The notes: a model not told the origin generated them from the letters alone. A stretch of DNA of 64,000 bases from Gonocerus acuteangulatus (GCA_946811695.1 OX328124.1:25498126-25562125); one strand, 5' to 3'. Positions 1 through 13,010 are shown, numbered from the stretch's first letter. Program-made: numbers and translations.

Positions 1-689
1 AGAGCGATTGTTCAAAAATTACCAAGGGATTAATGATGAAAATGGCTGTAATAAGCAAGTTATAAACAAAGTTAACGTTATTAGAGTAGGTGATTAGTGT
101 ATAGTTCAAGTTGAAGGAAAAACAGCACGATTTCAATCCAATTTGGTTGTTTGTTTAAAGAATGAAGTTGTATTATTTTCATTTTCCCTCACTGTCATCC
201 TTAGGAACAGGAAAGTCAAACTTAGGCACCGACCTACTGCAGACGTGTCAACATTAGGACCAGAGTAAGGCAGCATTTAATGATTTATTTTACTTGAAAT
301 ACTTAATGTATCTAAAATTGGTTTATGTGAATTTCATAGAGAATGAGCTGACAAATAATTTGATACATTCAAAGTTTATTATTTTCAAAAACTAAGCGAA
401 GACCCTTCCTTAAAGTGTCAACTATTGGGTCACTTACCCTAAGAACCTAAGCAAACCTTCCGCTATAAGGGCCATTTCGTAACTGACGATCTTCTCCATG
501 GTATAATGTCGATATAGTGCACAGATATTCGATTATCTAGAGAGGCACTGAGTTTAGACAAACTATTTTATCATTATTATTATCTGCAGATAAAAAGTTG
601 TATTTATTGTCTCTTTTCGTCTTGTTTAATTCTCTTTTTTAGGGTGCGTTTATATCTGACACTTTCTACATATCAGTCAGGTGTCGGAT

Positions 690-750
690 AGATTTTTTTT
701 TTGTTTTTTTACGGCGCATCGAAACACACAGATCTAGCTAGACATTTATG
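690..750 (-). repeat. Glu-like SINE 3' tail fragment
   Basis: A poly(T) tract followed by ACGGCGCATCGA matches the reverse complement of the 3' end of the SINE at 47527-47725. Confidence 0.5.
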
Positions 751-899
751 CCATGGATATGTAGCAGAGATGGGCATAACTTTATTTATAAATAAAAATA
801 CGAATTTATTCGTACTTATATTTGTAAATACGAATATAAATAAATTCGTATTCATAAGTGTGAATACGAATTTAATTTTATTCACGTATATTAAATATA

Positions 900-1605
900 A
901 AAATACAAATAAAATTTAAATCGCAAATTTTCCTGCGAGTACAAATAAATTCACCAAAAACATTGTAAATAATCACAAAAAAATGTGAATATTTACAAAT
1001 AATCAAGTGATTAAAAAAATTCACATTAAAATATATGAATACAAATTTATTCCCATTATAATTTGTGAATACAAATTTATTCACAAAAAAATGCGCAAAT
1101 TAATTATGAAGTTATTCGAATTAACGTTAAGATGATAATAAGAATCTTTTTCTTTCTTTTTTTTTAAGGTGCTAAACGTCTAGGTTGTCAGCGCCTCGAT
1201 TCATATATTTTTTAATTTATTTTTTTTTACCCCGATCCGACCGCGGCACCACCAGTCGCGCTGCAGTGACATAGTTTGCCATCTGCACCTCTGGCGGTCC
1301 ATCAAATAAAATATATATAAAAAAATAAAAAAAAAATATCACCTTCAATAACTTTCGTAATATCATCTTATCCTTAATACGTATAAATTCATAATTTATT
1401 TGCGAATTTTATTGTGAATAAATTTGTATTCACAAACTATAATGTGAATAAATTTGTATTCATATATTTTAATGTGAATTCTTTTGTAATCACTTGATTA
1501 TTTGTGAATATTCACATTTTTTGGGGATTATTTACAATTTTTTCTGTGAATTTATTTGTATTCGCAGAAAAATTTGCGAATAAAATTTTATTTGTATTTT
1601 TACCA
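900..1605. mobile_element. Large foldback element with AT-rich arms of about 240 bp
   Basis: Arm 900-1140 is repeated inverted at 1360-1605, including the CAAGTGATTA/TAATCACTTG block and the GATGATAATA/ATATCATCTTAT inner end. The arms contain a short subrepeat (GAATACAAATTTATTCAC). The 220-bp spacer is more GC-rich and non-coding. Confidence 0.65.
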
Positions 1606-2190
1606 TAGCGACTGATATTTATCTTCACCATAAAATTTATTAGAGTAATCTTATGTATATTATATTTAGTTTTTTTTTTGTTTTCTTAGTATTTGTTTTT
1701 TAACTTTTGGCTACAGAAGTAAAAATATTAAGATTTTAGTGTCTATTTTTAAGAAAAAACAATTTGTCATTAATTGGTGTTTCTAATTTTATCAGTACAT
1801 GAATTAATAATAATTTCTAACACCGATATTCAGCAAAAAAAAAACACAAAAATAGGTCCTAGAAGGAAATATCCAATACTTGAAATGTGACCTTGAAGAG
1901 AACTAATCATCCGTCAGATGGAGGGCTGATGACCCCTAATACCCCTATTACTCGCTCCATCGGGGATTCTACATCTGTCAGTTCTTCTTCCCTATCTGAC
2001 AGCCTCTTATCTTAATCCATTCGCTTCGCCTATTTCTTACAAGGGGGATTACAATTGATAAGTCTTAATTACGTTTTACTTTTTATTATTCGTCATTATT
2101 TATAAAAGGTTCATAAAAGGGATGAGCTGTGATAAATAGATAAAATAAAATGAAAATATATTAAGAACGATGCAAACTTTGGTTCATAAG

Positions 2191-2192
<2 letters not shown>
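1606..2192. other. No gene seen
   Basis: AT-rich, with no exon-like block or recognised repeat. The same holds for 1-689, where I see nothing assignable. Confidence 0.5.

Positions 2193-2241
<49 letters not shown>
2193..2241. repeat. (TA)n microsatellite
   Basis: A pure TA run of about 49 bases, upstream of the Glu-like SINE. Confidence 0.95.
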
Positions 2242-2243
<2 letters not shown>

Positions 2244-2321
2244 TCTGTTTTATCACTTAGATGGTTTCACTATTTTTAATTTTTTTATTTATTTATTTTT
2301 TTATTTATTTTTATTTTTTTT

Positions 2322-2489
2322 TTTACGGCGCATCTACTTCTAGGTCATTAGCGCCGACATCCAGGGTACAGCGAGGAATTTTCCCAACGAGCCTTGAGAT
2401 GAGAAAATTCCTGCCGGAGGTGGGGATCGAACCCACCATCTCCCGCTTATGAATCCAAGGCGCTAACCATTAGACCACGGGAGACCCCC
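2322..2489 (-). mobile_element. tRNA-Glu-like SINE, copy 1
   Basis: On the minus strand a tRNA-like head (GGGGTCTCCCGTGGTCTAAT, with B box GGTTCGATCCCC) is followed by a body and a GGCGCTAATGACC... ATGCGCCGT tail, ending in a poly(A) that appears here as poly(T). It closely matches 47527-47725 and 56607-56718. It is a SINE rather than a tRNA gene, because the acceptor stem is not closed. Confidence 0.85.
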
Positions 2490-2991
2490 ACTATTATTAT
2501 TAATATTACTTAAGCTTTTACAATTACCTAAAACGTTATTATTTCGGTGATTAATTTGTACTGATTTGGATATTAGGATAAAAAAAGAAAAAATAATAAT
2601 AGCTAAGTAGCTTTAACAGAAAGGTAACTATTTTTTCATTCAGGCATATATTTTTACCAAAGTTTGCATCACTTCTAAAACTAGCGTAATTTGTTTTGAT
2701 TCGGCATCGCTTTTACAGAAAAACAATTTTCTGTGGATTGAAACGATTTCCCTCCGAGATGCGGGATAAATAATAATAAAATATTTGTGTTAACCTTAAA
2801 AGTTTTTCTTTTCTCTTGGATCCCCTATTTTTGTATTGATCTGCTTTTATTTATAGCTATTTGTTTTTGTTCTTGTCTTTATTATAAAATTAATTTAATG
2901 ACTGTATATATGTTTTAATTAAAATAACTGTACATTTGTATCATTTATAATTGGAAGTATAAGCGATTCGCCTTGGTGCGGATGCTCACAA

Positions 2992-2997
<6 letters not shown>

Positions 2998-3040
<43 letters not shown>
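2998..3040. repeat. (TA)n microsatellite
   Basis: A TA run of about 43 bases. Confidence 0.95.
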
Positions 3041-3045
<5 letters not shown>

Positions 3046-3404
3046 TATGCTTTTGCGGAGAGGCCTTTTAGATCAATTAATTTGAAACTTTTACTTATGA
3101 AATTCATTTTTTTTCCTTCTCACGTTCCTGGCACTTGGGCTTCTCTTCAAAGGGATACATCTCATTTTGACTTGAACACAGTCATGACATATATTCCAAA
3201 AAAACACCTCAAAATAAGAAAAAATTACATTATATTACTACACATAAATCACTAGCCATAAGTTTATATGAATGTCAATAACCCATGAGGGCTTGCGAGA
3301 TGCTTATAAAATATATTAGCTCAATATTTCCTCTCTTACAAATAATTTATATCAACAAATATATCGAGCAAGGATAAATGTTTTTATTTTATTTTTTATT
3401 TCAG

Positions 3405-3548
3405 AGGGTGGCGACCGGGGAGGATTCTACAGAAGCAGGTACGGAAGTATATGCCGAAGCAACTACCGAATCTGCCTCTGCAGAACTTGTAGATGGGGCC
3501 AACGATACGAGGGAAGCACTGGCCCATGACGGCAGCCAACACTCATCG
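3405..3548 (+). CDS. Candidate upstream exon, acidic Ser/Thr/Glu-rich (possibly of the ZP gene)
   Basis: An open block of 48 codons is bounded by a pyrimidine-rich acceptor (TTTATTTCAG) and a TCG|GTAAGA donor, in phase 0 at both ends. It reads RVATGEDSTEAGTEVYAEA and continues as acidic, Ser/Thr/Ala-rich sequence with one N-glycosylation motif (NDT). The base composition is much more GC-rich than its surroundings and the other two frames contain stops, which suggests coding. Phase 0 at its end fits both the 19366 and 23916 exons. Assignment to the ZP gene 20 kb downstream is inference; it could belong to another gene on the same strand. Confidence 0.55.
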
Positions 3549-3579
3549 GTAAGATTTTTTTTATATATTATATGTTATA

Positions 3580-3590
3580 TATATATATTA

Positions 3591-3652
<62 letters not shown>
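3580..3652. repeat. (TA)n microsatellite
   Basis: A TA run with one interruption, just after the candidate exon 3405-3548. Confidence 0.95.
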
Positions 3653-3654
<2 letters not shown>

Positions 3655-3910
3655 CAGTACAAAAAGTATTTTTTAACTCATATGAATGTCATCCTTGAGG
3701 GCTCGCAGAATGCTTACAAAAATGATTTCCTAAGTTGTGACAGTCTTGCGAGTAATTGCTATTAAAAAAAAATCTATTACAAGGAAGATTACGTGCACCA
3801 GATATTTTTTTTGTAAAAACTAATAATTATCTTTATAGCTAAAGTGGATATGTTCAGAAAATTGGCCTGCAAAAACGACCGCTTTTTGATACCCGAATTG
3901 GGCTATTCAG

Positions 3911-4530
3911 GTAGTAAATGGTTTCGCAGATTCGGATACTAGATTTAATAATAGAAAAAGGTGCTAATGGCCTCAGCAGGTAGTAAATGGTTTCGCAGAT
4001 TCGGATACTAGATTTAATAATAGAAAAAGGTGCTAATGGCCTCAGCAGGTAGTAAATGGTTTCGCAGATTCGGATACTTGATTTAATAATAGAAAAAGGT
4101 GCTAATGGCCTCAGCAGGTAGTAAATGGTTTTGCAGATTCGGATACTAGATTTAATAATAGAAAAAGGTGCTAATGGCCTCAGCAGGTAGTAAATGGTTT
4201 CGCAGATTCGGATACTTGATTTAATAATAGAAAAAGGTGCTAATGGCCTCAGCAGGTAGTAAATGGTTTTGCAGATTCGGATACTAGATTTAATAATAGA
4301 AAAAGGTGCTAATGGCCTCAGCAGGTAGTAAATGGTTTCGCAGATTCGGATACTTGATTTAATAATAGAAAAAGGTGCTAATGGCCTCAGCAGGTAGTAA
4401 ATGGTTTTGCAGATTCGGATACTAGATTTAATAATAGAAAAAGGTGCTAATGGCCTCAGCAGGTAGTAAATGGTTTCGCAGATTCGGATACTTGATTTAA
4501 TAATAGAAAAAGGTGCTAATGGCCTCAGCA
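3911..4530. repeat. 69-bp minisatellite, nine units with a 138-bp dimer
   Basis: Nine near-identical 69-bp units (GGTAGTAAATGGTTT[C/T]GCAG ... GGTGCTAATGGCCTCAGCA). Units 1-2 are C with ACTAG. From unit 3 the units alternate strictly between C with ACTTG and T with ACTAG, a 138-bp higher-order repeat. The 228-codon minus-strand ORF exists only because 69 is a multiple of 3. Confidence 0.95.
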
Positions 4531-4544
4531 GTCGGTGCATCTAA

Positions 4545-5339
4545 AGAAATAATAGGAAAATTATGTTTAAAAATTTTTTTGATAAAATGAAGTATAAATC
4601 TAAATCTCCAAATGACCTTTCAAGTCGCTCAGAACGGAATGTTTTATTTAAAACTAGCTGTTACCCGGCGTGCCATGATTCACATACTTTCTGCATCTAG
4701 AAATTCAAAAATAATTTCTTTTCGTTCTAAGTCTTTTATTAGTTTCACGTGTTCATGTTTGAACCGTAAATTGTGAATATGAAGTCGAGTTTTGCTAACG
4801 GAATTAGTCGGGAAATTTCTTCAATCTTGTGGCCGCGAACCGTGAAGAAGGATTTACTCAATTATTAGGACGATGGACAGCGGAGATTGTCTATTAAAAT
4901 TTTTTCGGTTCAATGATCACTGCTACAAAAAAAAAATACAAAAAATCTTTACAAAACCGCTACAGGCATACTCTCCCCATGCTTTTATTAAAGCCAATAC
5001 GAAAAAGAAATACAGGCATAATTCCGAGTTTAAATCTATTCCATTAATTAATCATTTATTTATTGATCATTTGTCGTTATGGACACAAAATTCATTTCAG
5101 TTGTTTATAAAGGTTTATTCAATAATTTAATAATTGCTAAGAAAAGAAACCCGTCCCGAAAAATATGTGTGTGTTTAATAACAAAAATTAAATGGTAAAA
5201 ATGCAGTTTCACGCCCTCCAAACCGATTTCTTTCAAATTTTGTACAATAACGTATTTTGATGCACTAAACACGAATACAATAAAAAAAACCTTCGCATTT
5301 AACTAGGAAAGAAGTTATTAAGCACTAAAGTTCACTGTT
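4545..5339. other. No gene seen
   Basis: AT-rich sequence. An 85-codon ORF (4873-5130) has the composition of the flanks and no recognisable motif. Confidence 0.5.
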
Positions 5340-5700
5340 ATGCAGGTTATGAGAGCTATTAATTATAGCGAGTTGGATTGACTGGGGTTTTGTTATCTTC
5401 TTGAGCGAGCGTAGCGAGCGGAAACGCATAGCACGTATGCCCTTAAGCGACAGGTGAGGATGCCCTTAAAATTAACAATATTTTCGAATAAATGGTTTCT
5501 GAACATTTCAAATGAGAGTTCTCTGTTTCCCAATGTTACATATCTGCGCATGCGCGTGTTTACATATACGCTGATGACGCCTAGTTTTATAACCTTCCTA
5601 ACTTTAGTGCTTAATATTATATTCTATTAATTTTAGCGAGTTGGATTGACTGGGGTTTTGTTATCTTCTTGAGCGATCGTGTCAAACCCACGCGACTTCC
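5340..5700. repeat. Short direct and inverted repeats
   Basis: TAGCGAGTTGGATTGACTGG and flanks (about 50 bp) occur at about 5366 and 5635 as direct copies. ATTAAGCACTAAAGTT (5317) is inverted near 5600. This is probably a decayed element. Confidence 0.5.
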
Positions 5701-6129
5701 TTCCTTAAGCGTGTCAAAACCACGAAATCTCTTTGGTCATTATTTAAAAATTTAATTTAAGTTATTCATATTATTCAATTAAAAATAAATTATTAGTTTA
5801 CCACGCAAAAAAACTTCATGTTCCGAGCCAAAAACGTCGAATTTAACCTTCAAGACATTCATAGCACGGTTTATAGTCTGGATTTGAACCTAGTGTTATT
5901 TTTTTAAGGGATTCATGAATGTTTAACTGAAAAACATGTGAATCTTTGGTACATTTTTTTAGAATTGGCATTAATTCGCAGTTTTGAAAACTAGGAAAAT
6001 AGCAATTGAACGACGTTTTTTTTTAATGAATAATTTCAACTAAATTAAGGTGCTTGGCCAATGTTACCCACGCCTCATGTTACTCAACATCGCCTCGAAT
6101 TGGTGATAACCTAGGTGTTGCCAGGCGTT

Positions 6130-6590
6130 CTGCTGCCTTTTAACGGTTACACAGGCACACACACAAAAAAAGTGGTCTTTTCCAAAGACACCATACATAT
6201 ATTCTTATGTATTTTGCCACGCTGAATCCGAATCCGGAGTCTGTTTCACTCCAGCACGTCAGGTTTAACAGTATTTGAAGGTCAAATTTCCTATTCTTTT
6301 CTTTCTTTTTTTTTTTTTGCAAAATAGATATATTTTTACTTGAAATGAACTTTATTTTGCGCCGATGGGGTAAAACAGACCTCGGCAACCCTCAAAACCA
6401 TGGAAGCTGTAGTTATTTCTTCTCTAACAACTTCATACGAAATTTGACCTTCAAATACTCTTAAACCTGACGTGATGGGGTGAAACGGACTCGGGATAAG
6501 GATTCAGCGTGTCAAAATACATAAGAATATATTTATGGTGTCCTTGGGAAAGTATGGTGGTCTTTAGACCACTTTCTTTTTTTTTTTTTT
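6130..6590. mobile_element. Dispersed palindromic repeat, copy 1
   Basis: Inverted pieces about 6164-6290 and 6440-6560 (AAGACACCATACATATATTC; GGATTCAGCGTGTCAAAATA; TTTGAAGGTCAAATTTC). The unit shares GCGCCGATG and CAAAACCATG blocks with 58860-59140. It ends in a long T-run at 6576-6601. Confidence 0.65.
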
Positions 6591-6601
6591 TTTTTTTTTT
6601 T

Positions 6602-8244
6602 GTTATCATTAGAGATTAGACTCTGTGTAGGTCGTATTCTTGCCAGGCCGGGGTCATAAGTAGCCTTTACTCAAGTCGGTCGATCCTTTTAGTGCTCGGT
6701 GACTTGAAGAAGCCAATCGGATTCTCTCTCTTCCTACGAATAACGAGAGCCTATTTATTTCTGTTTGCTGATTAATCCTGAAAATACCACTGCTAGACGT
6801 GATGCCCATCAGCGCTATAGCGATTCAATCACACAGAGCAGTCTGTCTCCCCGACAGTCCAAGATAGGCCTAACTCCGAAGAGAACCGTTCCCCGGACAG
6901 ATTGACCGAAGGTGCTTTTAGACAGTGTCTAGAGACAATGAAACCCTCCGTTACGCTACATGAAGAGCTAACTGGCCAGTAGAAAGAAGCTGTGCTGTGA
7001 GATATGAGACAGTTCCGCTATAGATACCACAATGCCGGCACGTGCTCTCTACAACCAAATTCCCACGGTCCTAGGCTCTTCCGTAGCACCTCAAGAATAT
7101 ACTTAAATTCACAAAATTATACCTGAATGATCTCATTTGTAGATAGCAAAAGGTTAAATGGTGGATTTGGGTTTTGGATATTTTACCTCTCCTGTGCTTT
7201 GAAAGCACTACGAGCCAAACTAAAGAAAACCGGGTCTATTCCTCGTAGGTTTTTAGATCCTTTAGTCCTTGGCACATCTGTACAAACGTAGCTATTTTGA
7301 GAGGGCACGCTAATTTCTGCGGGAATATCTTTAACACAACTCAAGTAACAATAAATCACGCATGCGTAAATAAAAAAATTCCCAGAACATTTTTTTTTTT
7401 TTTAAATGCAAACAAATGTTTACACATACCTACCGACCTTTCGGTACTTCTGGCCAATGGTAAGCAACACTTACATAATTTAGGCTCATATCACAAAAGT
7501 TAACCAAAATACTATTTTTTTGTTGTTTTTTATTCCTTCTTTTTTGTTTTATTTCTCAATTTGGATTATGCATATATTTTATTTCTTTTTTGAGTTTTCA
7601 TTTCATTAAAATTCATGTTGTATTTCTACTTTTTCGAAATTATCATTATAAATATCATAATTTATACATTATTATTTTAAAAACATAGAAATTTCATAAA
7701 CACCTTTATATTTGCAAATCATCAACGGTGCGATGCAGCAAAATAATAAATAAATAAAAAATATAAACAAAATCGAAAAAATTACGTTATTCCTCGTTCT
7801 TTGATTCGTAGCTCCGAAAGTTTACATACTTCTTAAGGCGTCATAACGTTTGTAATCAAATTTCTTTTTATTTGCAAATTAATTAAAATTTATTCGGAAA
7901 AATAAAAAACTTGATAAATTTCCTGAGCCTGTCGAAATTGACTGATTTTCAATCTGTAAAATGTTTTTGTAGGCTTGACCGCTTTCGATTTTTTAAAAAA
8001 AATATTCCAAAGATGTGAAGCATTTCGTTTATTATATAATCAACATTTTTATCCTAAAATATGAAGGTCCTAAATGAATTTTATGCTTTTGAAAAAAATT
8101 ATATGAAATTTCAATTTTTTACCCTTTGTTTCATACCTATTGCTATTTTACAAGACCGCAAATAAATGTTAACGTTTCTAAATAACAAAAGATTATAGGA
8201 AATTTCATTAAGAATCTTTTCCCGCTTTGAAAAGGTCTCTTGCG
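6602..8244. other. No gene seen; GC-richer block at 6600-7085
   Basis: 6600-7085 follows a long T-run and is less AT-rich than its flanks, which may mark an unrecognised retroposon body. 7090-8244 is AT-rich and featureless. Confidence 0.4.
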
Positions 8245-8520
8245 TCATGGGCTTATATAATGGGGGCTGAGGGGGCTGCAGCCCCCCCCCAGATATGTTC
8301 ATTTGATCTTAAAAATGTGTCGTAAAACCCTTAAAAATAAATGACATAAGATCACTTTGTTCATAAAATGTTTTTTATTTTACGTGTAATAGCTTTTTAG
8401 TTGCCTAAAATTATTCCAAGTTCTAAATTTTTAGTATTACATACCCTGGAAATGGTCGCAGCCCCCCCCCCCCGAACTTTTTCCAGCCCCTCCCGAAATT
8501 ATTTTCTATATACGCCCATG
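8245..8520. mobile_element. MITE with CATGGGC-TATATA termini and GC-rich arms
   Basis: Ends CATGGGCTTATATA and TATATACGCCCATG are inverted, followed inside by GGGGGCTGCAGCCCCC-type blocks. A second, one-ended copy starts at 34430 (ATGGGCGTATATAAGG, then GGGCTGCAGCCCCC). Confidence 0.7.
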
Positions 8521-9500
8521 TATTGCGTGTGTACTTTCAGAGCTATGAGCGACAGATGTACATGAATACAGCTCCATCTTTAGTGCACGTGAAAACCTAT
8601 ACCACCCGAAGCATGAAGAAGACGATCTTGCCTCGACATAGATATAGCTGAGTTGTGGTGGTACTGCATCAAATACCATCTTCACTCTCGTCAGGCTTTG
8701 GCTGGTATCTGTACATTTCATACGTTACACATGCACTAAAAATGGAGCTGTAGACTCCAAATGATTGCTTTGTAAATTTAATAAATTAATTTTGGTGAAG
8801 GCCTGGACTTTTGGTTGTCCTATTTGATGCGGTGCCTCCACCGCCCAGCCAAGTGTCAAGGTAGAAATATATGAAAATTCTTACAGTCTCTTCATTGAAA
8901 CGGGTTACCTTAATAGTCTGCTAACCCAGTTCTGTCTCAGACAAACATTCGGGATACGACATGGCCCATCCGCTAAAGAACAGACACTCCATTTCACGGT
9001 TAGTCAAGACTCCGAAATACTTATTATTTATCCTAACGGGAATCCGGATTGTTGACACTGTTTGCTAGTGGAACGGGGCTGCTTTCAGCATTAGCTATTC
9101 AAACATTCAGGATTAGCTCAACTTCAAAACCATTCTTATTACGTAAGATTGACAAAACTTTACCTTGAGGCATAAATCTAATTTTAATCAAGTGATCAAA
9201 ACCCTCAAAAAGAGAATTTGATTGTAATTATGTATTTTGCTTGTGGCAACCAACATTCGAAACATAGGATACTTCTCAACATGAGCAGATCAGACAAGCC
9301 AAGAGATAAATTTCAAGAAAATTGCATATAGATTACAGAACACAGAGTGTCTGCAATAAATGTTAGTCCTCTAGCCTAGGCATACGCAGACAAAACTAAA
9401 GAAAACGTATTCTTGTATGTATATATGTAATGATTCTTCTGAGCAAATCGTTATAGCTACGGATGCTCATAAAATAAATATATATATAACAAAAAAAAAA

Positions 9501-9694
9501 AGTTGGGAGGAGATCGTTGACCGTTGATGATGCAAAGGTAGGGATTGTCGGGGTTCGGTCATTGCTTCTTAATAAAACTAAATTTTACAAATGAAAATGG
9601 TTTTATTGTTACCGACGTTTCGGCTTGAAATTCAAGCCTTCATCAGGGCTGTAAAAACAAGCAGGAGAGATTTAATACTAACATATACATATAC

Positions 9695-9746
<52 letters not shown>

Positions 9747-9980
9747 AAAATAACATAAAAACATAATATACAGCTAGAAGAACAATGTGCTATAGCAGTG
9801 CTTAGATTAGAAGTACATGGGAACAGGTATAAGAATAACAAGATGAGCATACCGATGACATCAAGTTATTCTTACATCTGTTCCCAGCCGAAACGTCGGC
9901 AACAATAAAACCATTTTCATTTGTAAAATGTAGTTTTATTAAGAAGCAATGACCGAACGCCGACAATCCCTACCCTTAAA
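9501..9980. mobile_element. Penelope-like composite element with inverted arms
   Basis: Left arm about 9535-9649 and right arm about 9885-9977 are inverted copies (GGTAGGGATTGTCGG / CCGACAATCCCTACC; GCAATGACCGAAC). A (TA)n tract of about 48 bases lies between. The left arm carries an intact hammerhead-like core; the right arm keeps only the 3' half. A-runs flank both ends and may be a target-site duplication. Confidence 0.65.
9611..9649 (-). ncRNA. Hammerhead-like ribozyme motif
   Basis: Minus strand: GCC-CUGAUGA-A-GGCUUGA loop UCAAGCC-GAAA-CG-UC|GGU. Stem II is 7 bp, stem I is GCC/GGU, and stem III is at most two bases. The core deviates from canonical by one extra base after CUGANGA. Confidence 0.6.
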
Positions 9981-9989
9981 AAAAAAACG

Positions 9990-12900
9990 TATTCTCATTA
10001 GACTTAATTTATTTGTTTTAGAGCCCGCTAATGTGCGATAATAGGATAAAGGCCGAGGTTTACCTTGTTGGACGAAGCTGAGAGAGTCAAAAATAATCTA
10101 ATCTAGAAATCAAATAATAAAACTCTATAAATAGAGGCAACTAAGAAAAATACACAAAAAAGTAAAGTTATATATATTCTTGAAGGGAATGTAATGTTCT
10201 ACAACCCTATACATTTATTTTTTGGGTTTATCGTTAAAGAGTTATCCGGTCAAAAAGAGCAAAAAGGGTGTTTTCCCCCAAAATGACAGACATTCGAGAG
10301 CGGATATTTCGAAAACTAAAGATATCTCGAAAAACTTTATTGAGTTGAAGCATAATTAATCAGCTTTCATTTGTTATAGAATCGTCATGTTGCTAGGACG
10401 CAGGGTTTACGAGATATAAGTGAAAACCTGAAAAATGGGACCTTCTAAACCCCACCCCTCCTACCGGCACAAAGGCTACGGGCGAGGACTTTTGATATGT
10501 TCACCTTCTATCCAGTGCAGACAAACCCAAACATTTTGATCCAAATATTTCCATCTATAGCTGTTTTTAAGCATTCATTGCCTCGACTGAAAGAAATTGG
10601 ATGTTTTTACAGTGTGTCTGATGAGAGTACTCGGATCATAGAAAGATAGTGGTTCTGTCATACAAGTAGCAGTCAGAGCACGCTAGTTTGTGACGGGCTG
10701 AATCGGATCAATCTTTTGCTGACAGTCTCTTGAAAATGAATACAGCGTTGTGGTATTACATTCGACCATCAAATCAGTAAAAAATAAGAAATTTTAATAT
10801 CCGATTTGACCAATACATCCAATCTTACTCCCGAATAGCTGCACGCAGGAGATAGGAGTGTATCTGAAACCCAGTTTGGTGTTGACAAACGTCCTTAGCC
10901 TATAAGTAGCAAACTGACCAGATCGGAGGGCTCCTGTTAGGTCATTGGCCGTTGCTATTACAGATTGGTCATGGGAGCTCCCCTCCGGAACTCTGTAGTT
11001 ATCCAGAACTCTTTTCAGCTACCTTCTTCCCTTCTACGTGCACTAGAGACCGTGCTCTACCTATACACTCGTCTACTATCTACCGGATTCATACAACATA
11101 CTCCACCATCGATATACCTCCTTCCACAAAGTATTAGTCATAGTAAGTCAGTGAGAAGGACTATTGTCAACCGCGAATCTGAACTCCTTATAAGTTCTGA
11201 GGATGCTTGCAGGAGCTTCTGAATGTGCCTAGCGCCCAAAATAAAACTTTCTTGAAGCATCTTCCTCCTCTGCTTGCAACCATTAACTTTGGAACAATTA
11301 TTAAAAATTCCCCAAAAGGGACAGCTAACTATTGTAGAATTTAATTTCAGAGCTAGAATATTTACTTAGAAACGTACTTAAATAAATTACAGAAATTCTT
11401 AATACACAAGATGGCAAAGTCCATGATTTCCTCATTTTTTAAATCAACATTTTGTTTTTAAATTAGCATAGCATTAGCATATCCAGGCTGAGATTTGTGC
11501 TTAAATCCTCCGCTCTTTCCAGAGGAATTGTAGCTATTGAGGTTACACATCTAAGATTATTTTTGAAAAAAAAAACAATTTAAAATTCATATATAAATAA
11601 CATTCAGATATGTCACCGAATTCAAATCTCGAGCAAGCTCTGATAATTTTATCTTTTAGTGTTCCCAGACCGTTATAACATTATTGTTAGCCCCATTAGC
11701 AAGTATTATATAAATTAAACTTCTCTGCTAGCTAGAAAATCCTGTAGAGAGAATAAATAAATATTAAGGAAAAATGTCAAACAAAATAACTTGTTTTCAA
11801 TTTCATTTATTCGTTCAATTATCATTAAAAAAGAAATTAATTTATTACCATAAACATACAATAATACCAACGTCCCTAGTATTTCATTAAATAACCTGAA
11901 ACCTTGAATGTGTTTGTGATACATAAATAGAGATTTTTTTTTTATTTATTATTTATTTACCTGAAGAAGTCCACAGCAAGGGTAATCTGCTATAAAATAA
12001 GTTATACTAAATAATTAAGTAAACTTTAGAAATAAATTGTAGGATTTGGTGGATGGCCGAAATTGATGTACATAATGATGAAAGGGATTTCCCAAAATTT
12101 CCACAGATGTTTTATATTACACAGTACGTTTTCGGGGAATTAGCTCTATTTTCAATGCTCAAGCAAAAGTACTTATTTAGCCGATCCTTGCTGGTGGACT
12201 CCTGATTTCTAGGAGCAAGCCTCATAAGCGGGGTTCATCCCTATTGAGAGAGGGAGGAACCCCGCTAAAAGAAAGTGACGAACTAGGGGCAAAAAAGAAG
12301 GAATATCAACACAGAGAAGAAGGCTAGCCGATAGTATGGATAGCAATACACCATTGATAGAAAGAGATGAGTAAGGAAGTAGACGAGCCGTGACATTGCA
12401 TTGAAGCGTAGCAATCTCTATGACATATGTAACAATCAGCTGTGACAGTGAGCCCCTTACTTGTAGTTGGTCTGTCTTCTTGTTCTTGCATTGTCTTCAA
12501 CGGGCAAAGAGAAGAAATTTTCTTCATTATATGATAGTTTAACAGCAAGAATTAATATTATGTTATCATTATAAAGAAAAGAAGAGTGCTGCTATGGAGG
12601 TTTGAATCTTCATCTTATTTTGCTATATCTTTAGTGCCTTCGATGTGGAGAACCAGTCTCAATCTTTCCTATTGATACCTGCCATTGCGTTTCAATTAAT
12701 TCTATGCCTCTGGTTCAACCGAGTCTTCCAGAGCAGTCTACCTCTAGAGTAGATCTCTGCCTCTAGGCCACTTTCCAAAAAACTAGTCAATATCAGAATT
12801 TGATCTAAAAAGCAGATAGTGCAATTCTAAGGTATTATGGGTGCCACTTTCCAAGTTGTATTAATCAATATAGATTTGAGTGCCTTTAGAATCTGGTTTT

Positions 12901-13010
12901 AGTCTATTACACGATGGGAAAATTTGGTGAACATTTTTCAGATCTCTCCTATTATTATCTGTTTTTTTTTGTTTTGTTTTTTTTTACTATTTTATGATAT
13001 AAATGGAATT
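9990..13010. other. No gene seen
   Basis: Contains two overlapping chance ORFs near 10952-11222 and the short repeat at 12180. No exon with good splice borders was recognised. Confidence 0.45.
12180..12290. repeat. Dispersed short repeat with GAGGAACCCCGCT
   Basis: CATAAGCGGGGTTCATCCCT and GAGGAACCCCGCTAAAAG form an imperfect palindrome, also present at 45755-45805 (GCGGTTCCTCC ... GAGGAACCCCGCTCATAAGG). Confidence 0.5.

Noticed and set aside
3854..4540. 228-codon minus-strand ORF with 23-residue repeats
   Set aside because: It is a 69-bp minisatellite whose period is a multiple of 3; no start context, splice sites or protein homology.
10952..11222. Two overlapping ORFs near 11 kb
   Set aside because: Different frames of the same stretch, no conserved motif and no splice context.
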